This document shows, piece after piece, positions 38,648-46,640 of a DNA stretch of 64,000 bases; the stretch's first letter is position 1, and the number at the start of each line of letters is the position of its first letter. Where the stretch lies: the IMG/VR virus record IMGVR_UViG_3300030202_002737, positions 48,280 through 112,279 of that record; one strand, written 5' to 3'. The stretch comes from a virus. A program made the translations under genes and the position numbers. The notes beneath the pieces are model-generated. The model was not told where the DNA came from. It did not search any database and was given only the letters and a program-made list of their open reading frames with translations.

Positions 38648-38950
38648 ATGGGAAAACAATTAGACGAAGACACTGGGTTTAAAATAACAATAAAAACTCT
38701 AATAGCCATAGCAATAGGAATTACTACAGTAGTAAGTTTCTGGTTTGCATTTCAATCAGATCTAGATGACATCAGAAGTGAAATTGAAGAAGCAAAAAAA
38801 TTACCTGATCCTGTAATCTCTAGAGATGAATATGATTTAAAAGATCAACTTATACGACAAACAATAATGTCGACACAAGAAGATGTACAAGACATTAAAA
38901 TTAAAATTGATAAAATCGATGATTATATTAGAAATGGAAAAAGACGATGA
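38648..38950 (+). CDS. Membrane-anchored coiled-coil protein, spanin-like candidate, 100 aa
   Basis: A single N-terminal membrane helix (LIAIAIGITTVVSFWFAF) is followed by a charged, helical periplasmic part with heptad-like pattern. The layout is that of an inner-membrane spanin, and the gene sits in the presumed lysis block. No lipoprotein o-spanin gene is obvious next to it. Confidence 0.5.
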   Translation: MGKQLDEDTGFKITIKTLIAIAIGITTVVSFWFAFQSDLDDIRSEIEEAKKLPDPVISRDEYDLKDQLIRQTIMSTQEDVQDIKIKIDKIDDYIRNGKRR

Positions 38951-39324
38951 AAATAATTAAAATATTATTATTAGCATTACTTCCTAGCTTAGGTGCTATT
39001 AGTGCACAAGAAACCATTACATCAACAAATTTCAAAACAAAAACACAAAAAGGAGTTACAGTTGTTGAATTTAATGCTCCATTTAATAAACAAAATAATT
39101 TTGCACAGTGGAAAAGATTAGAACATTGTCATTATTATAGAGTCTGTATACAAGGAAGTCCTGATTTAAAAAAGAAATATAAAATATATTCTTATCCTAC
39201 GATATTAATATTTCAAAATGGTTATGTAGAAAATAAATTCAAAGGTAATATTATGTTAGAATTAGATGCTACCTTCGAAGAAATACAAAAATCAATTGAC
39301 GAACTATTTTTAGAGAAATTTTAA
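38947..39324 (+). CDS. Exported thioredoxin-fold protein lacking the CxxC site
   Basis: A signal peptide (KIIKILLLALLPSLGAISAQ) is followed by a thioredoxin-like body. VTVVEFNAP corresponds to the strand before the active site, and YSYPTILIFQNGY contains the conserved cis-proline strand and the following beta hairpin. The CxxC motif is absent; two cysteines occur later (EHCHYYRVCIQ). It may be a binding or structural variant instead of a reductase. Length 125 residues. Confidence 0.65.
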   Translation: MKIIKILLLALLPSLGAISAQETITSTNFKTKTQKGVTVVEFNAPFNKQNNFAQWKRLEHCHYYRVCIQGSPDLKKKYKIYSYPTILIFQNGYVENKFKGNIMLELDATFEEIQKSIDELFLEKF

Positions 39325-39360
39325 TATAATTGAATATAGATAAGGTTAGCAAAAAATAAC

Positions 39361-39389
39361 TAGGATAATTTATGTTTTTTTATTATAAT
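39361..39389 (+). promoter_or_regulatory. Promoter TAGGAT-17-TATAAT with a leaderless start
   Basis: TAGGAT 39361-39366, 17 bp, TATAAT 39384-39389, and the ATG only 5 bp later at 39395. Confidence 0.65.
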
Positions 39390-39394
39390 AAGTT

Positions 39395-39742
39395 ATGAGT
39401 TATAGATTAATCACATTTTCAGTATTATTATTTTTATTAGGACATATATTTGTTTGGATGCAATTAAATGGCCCAATACTTTGGCCAATGTTAAAAAAAT
39501 ATAAATTTTTATTAGCCATTATGGGTATTCCAATAACTTATATATTCATGGAAGCTACAAGACTTACAATTGAAGGGTTTGAAGGCTTATTTTGGCCTGG
39601 TAGATTTGTTGCATTTGTTTGTGGTATTACTATTTTTACATTATTTACTTACTTGTTTAAAGGCGAAGCTATAACATTAAAAACTGCTACTTCATTATTA
39701 TTAGCATTTTCAATTATAATAATTCAATTGTTTTGGAAATAA
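39395..39742 (+). CDS. Small multi-pass membrane protein, 115 aa
   Basis: Four hydrophobic segments span almost the whole chain. The pattern weakly recalls half of a DMT-type transporter, but it could equally be a phage-specific membrane protein. It has its own promoter and would be translated from a leaderless mRNA. Confidence 0.65.
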   Translation: MSYRLITFSVLLFLLGHIFVWMQLNGPILWPMLKKYKFLLAIMGIPITYIFMEATRLTIEGFEGLFWPGRFVAFVCGITIFTLFTYLFKGEAITLKTATSLLLAFSIIIIQLFWK

Positions 39743-39745
39743 ACA

Positions 39746-39761
39746 TATTTATATATAAATA
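39746..39761 (+). promoter_or_regulatory. Candidate late promoter: 16-bp palindrome containing TATAAATA
   Basis: TATTTATATATAAATA is a perfect palindrome and includes TATAAATA (39754-39761), the core of T4 late promoters, 17 bp before the ATG at 39779. The identical 16-mer recurs at 48646-48661. Confidence 0.45.
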
Positions 39762-39778
39762 AAACGGATATATATATC

Positions 39779-41896
39779 ATGAACATAGAACAAATAATAT
39801 TAGAAGAATATTCTAAGCTACAAGAACAAGCAGCGTATAAGCTTAGACAAGGATTACCGGCCGGATATAAAGAAAAAAACAAAGAAATTGATTCTGGCGG
39901 AGAAATGTCAATCTATGCAGTAAAATTATTTATTAAATTTTTTAAATTTCTAAAAAAAGAATATCCAGAAGTATCTATAGAAATTACTGCAGGACATGAT
40001 AAATTTCATGATAAATATAATTCAAGCCATAATACAGGAGAAGCATTAGATTTTGTAGTTACTAGTAGTTCTGCAGATAAAGCCAAAGTAGCACAAGCAT
40101 TAAAACAATTTAAATCATCTAATTCAGATTTTTCATATTTAGACGAATATGAAACACCGACTGAACACGCAACTGGTCCTCATTTTCATATTCAATATAA
40201 CGGTGCATCAAGTCAAGGTAACATGTTAGCAAAGGATGTTACTAATATAGATTCTGCAGAATCTAATAATGATCCAGAAGGATGGAATTTTGTTCATCCT
40301 ATAGCTAAGATTAAAGATGAAGATGAATGGACAGCAATAGACTATTTTCAAACAGTATTAGACTTCGCAGGATTTATTCCTGGGTTTGGAGATATATTAG
40401 ATATTATTAATGCCGCAATATACTTTGGACGAGGCAAATATATAGATGGTGTCTTATCATCAATAGCAGTAATACCAGTAGCAGGAAGTATTTTAAGTAG
40501 TAGTTTAAAAGTAGCATTTAAATCAATCGGAATGGGTAAAGTTACTAGAGCGTTACGTAAAGCTACAAAAGGTAATCCTGGAGATATGCAGAAAATATGG
40601 GAAACGATGTTGAAAGATGGTTATATTGATGGAGCTACATTAAAACAATTTGCTAAAGCAGGAGATCAAGTAGCCGGATTATTAACAAAAAGTGTTAGAA
40701 AATTAGAAAAAGCCGGGATACCAGTTCCAGACGTAGCATATAGACAAATGGATAATATTGCTAACACTATAAGAACGATCGTACCAGAAGAAAAGACACT
40801 GTCTACAATGGCAAAAATAGCTAAAGGTACAGGAAAAGTTATTAAAACAACTGCTAAAGGCACATATAATATTGGTAAAAGAATTGTTGGGTTACCACTA
40901 CGTTTAGTTTTATCTCCAATAACAATTCCAGCGTCAATGCTTAAAGCATCAATAAGAGTTGTAACAGGCAATCTTGGAAAAGGATCGACTAGTTTATTAA
41001 AAAGATTTGTTGGTAAAAGTGGAGATAATATAGCTGATATGGAAAGAGCAGTACGATCATTGTTTAAACGTAAACTTGCTGCTAGTCCTTTATTGTTAGC
41101 TAATATGATAAAAACAAATGGCAATGTACTCGGTGGTAGTAAATACTTTAAAAATCTAGATCCATATACACTTGATATATTAACAGATTTACATAAAAAA
41201 CCAGTTAAAGAAATTGAAGACATATTAAAGTCATTAATACAAAAAAATAATACATTAAATTTTTCTGCAGGAGATTATAAAAATTTAGTAAAAGATGTTA
41301 GTGATATAGCAGCAAAAAAAGGCAACCCATACTATAATACATTTATTAAAGATGAAGTAATTAATTGGTCAGCAGGAACTTCCCCTGGCCTTAAATTTGC
41401 TGGAGCGTGGGATGCAAAGCCATGGTATGATTGGCCTAATACGAAAGGCGTTAAGACGTTAGATGTATTAAGTAATGAGATACAAGATGCAGGAGATAAA
41501 TTAGGATTAAATGATACCGATGATGCGCAGGGAGTAATATTACAATCATTGGTTATAGCATTACGATACGCTGGTGCAATTGATGGCGAAGACATGGAAG
41601 CTATTAAAGATTTCGGAAAGACCAATATTAAACCAATATTATCACCAGTAAAAACAAAACTTAGTCAACTAGCTAGTAAATATGCAACTCCAGAAAACGC
41701 AAAGGCCGGCGCCAAGGCGATTAAAGCAACAGTATATGATGATATTCCTGGATTGCAAGAAGATGGACGAGAGATCGAAGCTTCTGTAGCTACTGCATCT
41801 CAAAAATGGAATTACTTATCAACCCACGCTTCAGAGTTTTCAGCAAGTACATGGGAATTCTTAACAATGGCTTGGGAAGTTTATAAACAGGTATAA
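39779..41896 (+). CDS. Large multidomain protein: M15-type peptidase plus polymorphic-toxin-like domain
   Basis: The 705-residue protein has three parts. (1) A short N-terminal helix, MNIEQIILEEYSKLQEQ, with possible prohead-protease sites after ILE and LQE. (2) At about residues 35-145, SSHNTGEALDFVV and HATGPHFHIQYNG give the H-x6-D and HxH zinc site of D-Ala-D-Ala/M15 peptidases. (3) At about 190-245, FAGFIPGFGDILDIINAAIYF and IAVIPVAGSI match the hydrophobic domain found in polymorphic toxins, followed by a long helical, Lys-rich part. It is likely a virion or injected protein. Confidence 0.68.
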   Translation: MNIEQIILEEYSKLQEQAAYKLRQGLPAGYKEKNKEIDSGGEMSIYAVKLFIKFFKFLKKEYPEVSIEITAGHDKFHDKYNSSHNTGEALDFVVTSSSADKAKVAQALKQFKSSNSDFSYLDEYETPTEHATGPHFHIQYNGASSQGNMLAKDVTNIDSAESNNDPEGWNFVHPIAKIKDEDEWTAIDYFQTVLDFAGFIPGFGDILDIINAAIYFGRGKYIDGVLSSIAVIPVAGSILSSSLKVAFKSIGMGKVTRALRKATKGNPGDMQKIWETMLKDGYIDGATLKQFAKAGDQVAGLLTKSVRKLEKAGIPVPDVAYRQMDNIANTIRTIVPEEKTLSTMAKIAKGTGKVIKTTAKGTYNIGKRIVGLPLRLVLSPITIPASMLKASIRVVTGNLGKGSTSLLKRFVGKSGDNIADMERAVRSLFKRKLAASPLLLANMIKTNGNVLGGSKYFKNLDPYTLDILTDLHKKPVKEIEDILKSLIQKNNTLNFSAGDYKNLVKDVSDIAAKKGNPYYNTFIKDEVINWSAGTSPGLKFAGAWDAKPWYDWPNTKGVKTLDVLSNEIQDAGDKLGLNDTDDAQGVILQSLVIALRYAGAIDGEDMEAIKDFGKTNIKPILSPVKTKLSQLASKYATPENAKAGAKAIKATVYDDIPGLQEDGREIEASVATASQKWNYLSTHASEFSASTWEFLTMAWEVYKQV

Positions 41897-41904
41897 CTAT
41901 AGTG

Positions 41905-43053
41905 ATGAAAATTAACGAATATCAAACACAAACAGAATTGAATCCTAAATTATGGGTTGATGGAGAATTCAATCCCAAATTACGCATACAACTGCTTAAA
42001 ATTGCAAGGGCCTTTTATAAATTCCTAGGTACTGATGCAGAAATAAAAGATGTTACATTAACAGGTAGTAATGCAAATTATAATTGGACTAAACATTCTG
42101 ATATTGATTTACATTTAATTATTAATTATTATGATATCAATGATAATTTATTATTAGTTCGAGAATTAATGCAAGCTAAAAAGAATATATGGAATAATAC
42201 ATATCCTATAGAATTCAAAGGAATGAATATAGAGTTATATGCACAAGACTTAAATGAACCACATACTTCATCAGGCGTATATTCATTATTTAATGATGCC
42301 TGGATAAAAAAGCCAGACGCTAGGGTTATATCAGTAGAAGACGCTGATATCAGTACAAAATCAAAACCATATGAATATGCTATTGATGATTTAGATCCAT
42401 ATGACAATAATTTATTAGATAAAATTCAAAAGCTCAAGTCTCGTTTAAAACAACTTAGACAGACTGGTCTAGAAACAGTTGGCGAATATTCTATAGAAAA
42501 TCTAGCTTTTAAATCATTAAGAAATTCAGGCCATTTAGAAAAATTAAGTGACTTGGAAAAAGATATAACAATGATACAATTATCTCCTAGGCTAGAAATA
42601 AAAGAAAATAATAATATATTTTCTGCAGATGATGAAGAGTCATGGCCATCAGGACCATTTGGAAAGAAAGATGACTATGCAGACGAATCTGGCGATTCAT
42701 ATAAAAGAGCTAAGGATTGGCAAATTGATAAACCAGGCGAAGATGAAGCAACTAAAGGCACGGGTTATATAAAAGAAAAAAAAGATAAAAAGTCTAGTAA
42801 AATAGATATGGTACTACCAAGAGGCCAACAAAAAGTATTAAAAGCAGAAGATGCAGATTATAACAGAGGTCTATTAGTTAAACTTTTAGATAACGGCGGA
42901 TATGAAATGGCATATTGGTATGACAAACCAGACAAACCTTATCCGGTTGAAATTATTGTTGATGGTAAAAGTATAAAAACAGATGGAAAAGTAGTAAAAA
43001 TGAAATTTCATCCAAAAGACTACTACGACAAACAAGATAAGGATAAAAAATGA
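41905..43053 (+). CDS. Nucleotidyltransferase-like protein, 383 aa
   Basis: VTLTGSNANYNWTKHSDIDLHLII carries the GS ... DxD signature of the nucleotidyltransferase fold (near residues 50-72); a third acid may lie at IELYAQD. The C-terminal half is acidic and Lys-rich, of low complexity. Large phages often carry such a protein near virion genes, with unknown role. Start: the ATG at 41905 is preferred over the adjacent GTG. Confidence 0.68.
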   Translation: MKINEYQTQTELNPKLWVDGEFNPKLRIQLLKIARAFYKFLGTDAEIKDVTLTGSNANYNWTKHSDIDLHLIINYYDINDNLLLVRELMQAKKNIWNNTYPIEFKGMNIELYAQDLNEPHTSSGVYSLFNDAWIKKPDARVISVEDADISTKSKPYEYAIDDLDPYDNNLLDKIQKLKSRLKQLRQTGLETVGEYSIENLAFKSLRNSGHLEKLSDLEKDITMIQLSPRLEIKENNNIFSADDEESWPSGPFGKKDDYADESGDSYKRAKDWQIDKPGEDEATKGTGYIKEKKDKKSSKIDMVLPRGQQKVLKAEDADYNRGLLVKLLDNGGYEMAYWYDKPDKPYPVEIIVDGKSIKTDGKVVKMKFHPKDYYDKQDKDKK

Positions 43054-43214
43054 AATCGAGAGGTTTAGGTGACGACATAAAAAAAATTACATCTGCTATT
43101 AAATTAGATCAATTAGCAGAAAAAATAGCAAAACTAACTTCTAGTGATTGCGGATGCGATGCCAGGCAAGAAAAATTAAATAAAATGTTTCCATATAAAA
43201 AGGATAAAAAATGA
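43050..43214 (+). CDS. Small protein with CGCD motif, 54 aa
   Basis: KSRGLGDDIKKITSAIKLDQ at the start and DCGCDARQEKLNKMFPYK near the end resemble a family of very short phage proteins seen beside structural genes in large phages. No function is known to me. Overlaps at both ends by ATGA. Confidence 0.65.
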   Translation: MKSRGLGDDIKKITSAIKLDQLAEKIAKLTSSDCGCDARQEKLNKMFPYKKDKK

Positions 43215-43762
43215 AAACAAACAAATTAAAAGAAAATATGAGAAGATTCGGTACCAAGAATCTAAAAAAATTAACAGAACAAAGTAAAGAAAAAATGTTA
43301 GACCCAGTTGTTAAAGCATATGATGATGTATTAAAACAACAAGGATTTACCTATTACCTATTCGATCATCCATGGGATGTGTATGAATACCGTAACTCAG
43401 AAGGACTTTTGACTTTAATATGCCTCTTAGCCTATGATATGCATGTAAGAGGCAGCGCAAGTCCCCCGTCTGAAAGCGAAGCCACTGTAAAAATAATTCC
43501 AGTTGCAGATCTAAGCCAACGAGAAATAGACCCTAACAAATTCCGTCAATATATGGACCCGGGAACATCTACATATGGCCATGATGAGAAGATCTTCCAT
43601 ATGGATCACCAAGCAATAGAATTTACAATCCCTCCAGATAATTTCTTAATAAATAAAAAAGCTAAATTAAAAAGTCAACTTCAGAAGATGATATCAAAAT
43701 ACGGTAAAGCTCCCATGGATCCACGTCGACGTGGATCTGATCCACGAGAGCCACGTGGCTAA
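43211..43762 (+). CDS. Hypothetical protein with tag-like N-terminus, 183 aa
   Basis: The basic N-terminus (KTNKLKENMRRFGTKNLKKL followed by TEQ) has two possible prohead-protease sites, after LKE and LTE. The middle is alpha/beta and unrecognised. Base use is less AT-rich than in neighbours, and the 3' end encodes an Arg/Pro-rich tail (DPRRRGSDPREPRG) from a palindromic CCACG-rich sequence. Possibly an internal head protein. Confidence 0.62.
   Translation: MKTNKLKENMRRFGTKNLKKLTEQSKEKMLDPVVKAYDDVLKQQGFTYYLFDHPWDVYEYRNSEGLLTLICLLAYDMHVRGSASPPSESEATVKIIPVADLSQREIDPNKFRQYMDPGTSTYGHDEKIFHMDHQAIEFTIPPDNFLINKKAKLKSQLQKMISKYGKAPMDPRRRGSDPREPRG
43718..43737 (+). repeat. Perfect 20-bp palindrome in the 3' end of the 43211 gene
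   Basis: GATCCACGTCGACGTGGATC is its own reverse complement and lies in a GC-rich patch with two further CCACG units up to 43760. Confidence 0.8.
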
Positions 43763-43781
43763 TAAACTTTAGGAAATACCA

Positions 43782-44243
43782 ATGATTAAACTCAAAGACA
43801 TATTAAAAGAAAATCCAAATTTAGATATCAAATGGCCAAAACTGAAGCCGGGTGAATTTGCAATTGTGAGTAGCAATATTGTTTCTGAACAATATCACAA
43901 AAGTCGATTTGAATTACGGTTAAATATACAAGATAAATTCGGAAACACTCCGGCAGATTATATTGCACCAAATAGTATTATTAAGGATGCTAAGATTTAT
44001 TATTATTCAAATGACAGAAAGTTTTGGACGCATGATGAGCATCCAAATTGGAATCAAGAATTTAGAGTTAAATTTATAGGTTCTAAATATATAGAAATCG
44101 ATGGGTGGGATTGGACTCGCACACCAGGGAGAGAGCCTTATAAGATTACAAGAGAACAAGCAGAAACAATAAATTCTGCCTCAGCTGGCACATATAAAAT
44201 TGATTTATCTTCTCAACAGTTTTTCGGAAGGAAACACGAATGA
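43782..44243 (+). CDS. Hypothetical protein with MIKLKDILKEN tag, 153 aa
   Basis: The first ten residues nearly match those of the next protein (MIKLKNILFE), although the rest differ. A cleavage after ILKE is consistent with T4-type prohead protease sites (L/I-x-E). The remainder is beta-rich and unrecognised. Likely a packaged or virion-associated protein. Confidence 0.6.
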   Translation: MIKLKDILKENPNLDIKWPKLKPGEFAIVSSNIVSEQYHKSRFELRLNIQDKFGNTPADYIAPNSIIKDAKIYYYSNDRKFWTHDEHPNWNQEFRVKFIGSKYIEIDGWDWTRTPGREPYKITREQAETINSASAGTYKIDLSSQQFFGRKHE

Positions 44244-45034
44244 TTAAATTAAAAAACATATTATTTGAGAATACTAGATCCGACGTTACATTAAGTGATA
44301 TGTTCCATAAGAATAAAACTATTAAGCACGGTGAATCACAAATAATAAACGGACCTTTAAATTTATTTCAAAAATTATTTATATCAAAACATCCAGACGA
44401 TGCAAAAAATATGAAACCGCCAATGACAAAGCCTGATAACTCATTTGGCGATAATACATCTAGAGCTATAGCAATTGTTAATGATATCAAAGATCCAAAA
44501 GACTTAACATCATTTTCATTAGGTAAAAACACAATGATAAAACTAGGAGTTGCTGAACCAAAAAAACAACGTGATTGGATTAAAGCTGAGTCTGATTTTA
44601 ATAATGGCATAACAATTGTAAAAGGATTAAATAGTCGTGGATTTTCTTTAAAGGAGTCTTGTGCTATTGCCGGCAATCTTTGGGTTGAATCTAAATTCTC
44701 TCCGACTGCTATTAATAGTTCTTCTAAAGCATATGGTATCGCACAATGGTTAGGAAGTAGATATAAATCATTTATTAAATATACTGAAGATAACAAATTA
44801 ACCAAAGACTCATTATCAGCACAATTAGATTTTTTAACTAAAGAATTAACAGATTCAAAATTTAATAAATACGAAGCATTAATGTTTAAGCGAGCGATGG
44901 CATATGGAGATAGTGTTGAAGATAAGACACATGGGTTTGCTGCAAAGGTAGAGAGAGCCGGAGCCGATGTTCAAAAAAGCTTAAGCAGGCGGCAAGGCGC
45001 TGCAATTGAATTATATAATTATTTTTCAAAATAA
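44240..45034 (+). CDS. Phage tail-lysozyme-like peptidoglycan hydrolase
   Basis: After the tag MIKLKNILFEN and a linker of about 110 residues, CAIAGNLWVESKFSPTAINS, then YGIAQWLGSRYKSFIKY and LSAQLDFLTKEL match the phage tail-lysozyme family (Phage_lysozyme2), with the catalytic Glu in WVES. The enzyme probably opens the cell wall during entry. It overlaps the previous gene by ATGA. Length is 264 residues. Confidence 0.78.
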   Translation: MIKLKNILFENTRSDVTLSDMFHKNKTIKHGESQIINGPLNLFQKLFISKHPDDAKNMKPPMTKPDNSFGDNTSRAIAIVNDIKDPKDLTSFSLGKNTMIKLGVAEPKKQRDWIKAESDFNNGITIVKGLNSRGFSLKESCAIAGNLWVESKFSPTAINSSSKAYGIAQWLGSRYKSFIKYTEDNKLTKDSLSAQLDFLTKELTDSKFNKYEALMFKRAMAYGDSVEDKTHGFAAKVERAGADVQKSLSRRQGAAIELYNYFSK

Positions 45035-45039
45035 TAAGG

Positions 45040-45068
45040 TTGTATAATTCCTAAAAAATTATTATAAT
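45040..45068 (+). promoter_or_regulatory. Promoter TTGTAT-17-TATAAT with a leaderless start
   Basis: TTGTAT 45040-45045, 17 bp, TATAAT 45063-45068; ATG 5 bp later at 45074. Confidence 0.6.
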
Positions 45069-45073
45069 ATATT

Positions 45074-45280
45074 ATGACAATTAATAACGAAACAGATTAT
45101 ACCGACAAATTAATTTGTAGTGCAATTGATTCAATGGAAACGTCTGACTGGACCTGGCCATCTAATTGGACTACCACACAAAAGAAATATTTTCTTAAAG
45201 AGTGTTTATCATGGTTAGAAACAAAACAAGAATATGAACGTTGTCAAATTATATTAGATGTCCAAAAAGAAATACAATAA
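45074..45280 (+). CDS. Hypothetical protein, 68 aa
   Basis: Trp-rich (SDWTWPSNW) with a helical, charged end. Unknown. It overlaps the start of the ClpS-like gene by 23 bases, in a different frame. Confidence 0.6.
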   Translation: MTINNETDYTDKLICSAIDSMETSDWTWPSNWTTTQKKYFLKECLSWLETKQEYERCQIILDVQKEIQ

Positions 45281-45524
45281 AAGAGGCAAGTACACTGTAT
45301 TCGTATTTGATGATAATGTAAACACCATCGATCATGTAATAAACCAATTGCGTGATGTATGTGGACATAACCATTACCAAGCAATACAATGTACTACTAT
45401 CATACACTCTAACGGAAAGTGTGATGTTTTTACTGGTCCATATAATATATGTTATGAAATTTCTGACGACTTGGCTCAAGCTGGTCTAACCGTTGTAATT
45501 GTTAGTAAAAAAAATAAAAAATGA
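45258..45524 (+). CDS. clpS: ClpS-like adaptor protein, 88 aa
   Basis: YTVFVFDDNVNTIDHVINQL matches the ClpS start, in which an N/D-D pair binds the alpha-amino group of N-degrons and TMxxV-type residues line the pocket. HYQAIQCTTIIHSNGKCDV corresponds to the A-x6-VH-x2-G helix and strand of ClpS. ClpS hands N-end-rule substrates to ClpAP/ClpCP and blocks other substrates. A phage version could redirect host proteolysis. The N-terminal extension is short and basic. Confidence 0.8.
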   Translation: MSKKKYNKRGKYTVFVFDDNVNTIDHVINQLRDVCGHNHYQAIQCTTIIHSNGKCDVFTGPYNICYEISDDLAQAGLTVVIVSKKNKK

Positions 45525-45706
45525 AATTGTTTGACAAAATAAAGCTAGGGCTGTATCATGCATCTTATCATAGAAATTATAAGAAAGCAGTTAAAGCTAA
45601 AGATGTAAAAAATATATATAAATTTAAAAAATATATTTATAAAGCAGAAGATGCATGGAGAAAAGTAATATTAATATCAAAAAAATACGAGGAAACAAAT
45701 GAGTAA
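45521..45706 (+). CDS. Hypothetical basic protein, 61 aa
   Basis: Tyr- and Lys-rich helical protein directly after the ClpS-like gene and coupled to it by ATGA. Possibly a helical-repeat fragment. No homologue recognised. Confidence 0.6.
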   Translation: MKLFDKIKLGLYHASYHRNYKKAVKAKDVKNIYKFKKYIYKAEDAWRKVILISKKYEETNE

Positions 45707-46088
45707 AAAAGCAACAATTGGAATGTCGCCAAAAGATCGATCAATGAATATTATTGATAAATTTATACAACGGTCAGATAAAAAAGAAAAATACAAAGAA
45801 CGCCTTCCTGCTCGAAGAAAAGCAAAAGACGTACCGATGGACTTATGGCCATTAAAAGATCAAATTGAATATTGGGAAAATCAAACTACAGCTCAAAAAT
45901 TTGATAGGAAATATACTAGTTATATCGATTGGTTTTATATGCTTGAAGAAATATCAGGACAATATCATACTACATTTATAGATCAAGTATCAAATCATAA
46001 AGAAAGACTTACAGAACTATTTAACACTAAAATGTTACCTAGAGACGCATTAGAGTTGTTAAGGAAAGAAGGAATTATTTGGATCTAA
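45699..46088 (+). CDS. Hypothetical protein, 129 aa
   Basis: A basic N-terminal half and an aromatic C-terminal half (YTSYIDWFYMLEEISGQYH). It overlaps the gene before it and abuts the HNH gene. Function unknown. Confidence 0.62.
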   Translation: MSKKATIGMSPKDRSMNIIDKFIQRSDKKEKYKERLPARRKAKDVPMDLWPLKDQIEYWENQTTAQKFDRKYTSYIDWFYMLEEISGQYHTTFIDQVSNHKERLTELFNTKMLPRDALELLRKEGIIWI

Positions 46089-46640
46089 ATGAAAAAAGAT
46101 TTTAAATATATCTATGGCATTGGCAAACAATCTTTAAACTTTACTGAAAATGATATACGTTATGCAATGGAAAACACAAAGTCAAATTCAGAAGCAGCTA
46201 GATTTCTCAAAGTATCATTTACAACATATAAAAAATATGCAAAAATGTATACTGATTCAGCGACTGATAAAACATTATGGGATCTACATAAAAATCAAGC
46301 TGGTAAAGGTATACGAAAAGATGTAGTAAAAGCTAATTCTGGTCCATATACAATTGATAAAATACTACAAGGAGAACATCCTAATTATCCAACATGGAAG
46401 TTACGAAATAGATTGTTGGCATTGGGTATATTTGAAGAAAAATGTTCATGTTGTGGGTATCAAGAACGACGTGTAACTGATGACACTACTCCATTATTAT
46501 TAGATCATATTGATGGTGACACAACTAATCATCGCATTGAAAATTTACAAATGTTATGTTTAAATTGTTATTATATGCAGGTTGGAAATCCATTTAATCA
46601 AGATAAAGAGCATTTTTGGAATTATAATTTATTAGAATAA
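46089..46640 (+). CDS. HNH-type endonuclease with N-terminal helix-turn-helix-like region
   Basis: KCSCCGYQ, LLLDHIDGDTTNHRIENLQM and LCLNCYYMQ give the zinc Cys pairs and the D-H ... N core of HNH nucleases. The last His of the usual NCHxxT end is replaced by Tyr, so activity may be reduced. TENDIRYAME followed by NSEAARFLKVSFTTYKKYA looks like a DNA-binding helix-turn-helix. It could be a free-standing homing or packaging-related nuclease. Confidence 0.75.
   Translation: MKKDFKYIYGIGKQSLNFTENDIRYAMENTKSNSEAARFLKVSFTTYKKYAKMYTDSATDKTLWDLHKNQAGKGIRKDVVKANSGPYTIDKILQGEHPNYPTWKLRNRLLALGIFEEKCSCCGYQERRVTDDTTPLLLDHIDGDTTNHRIENLQMLCLNCYYMQVGNPFNQDKEHFWNYNLLE

Noticed and set aside
40666-41223. 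A 185-codon open frame on the minus strand inside the 705-residue gene
   Set aside because: It has no promoter, ribosome site or recognisable motif, and it mirrors a well-supported + strand gene. All other genes are on the + strand.
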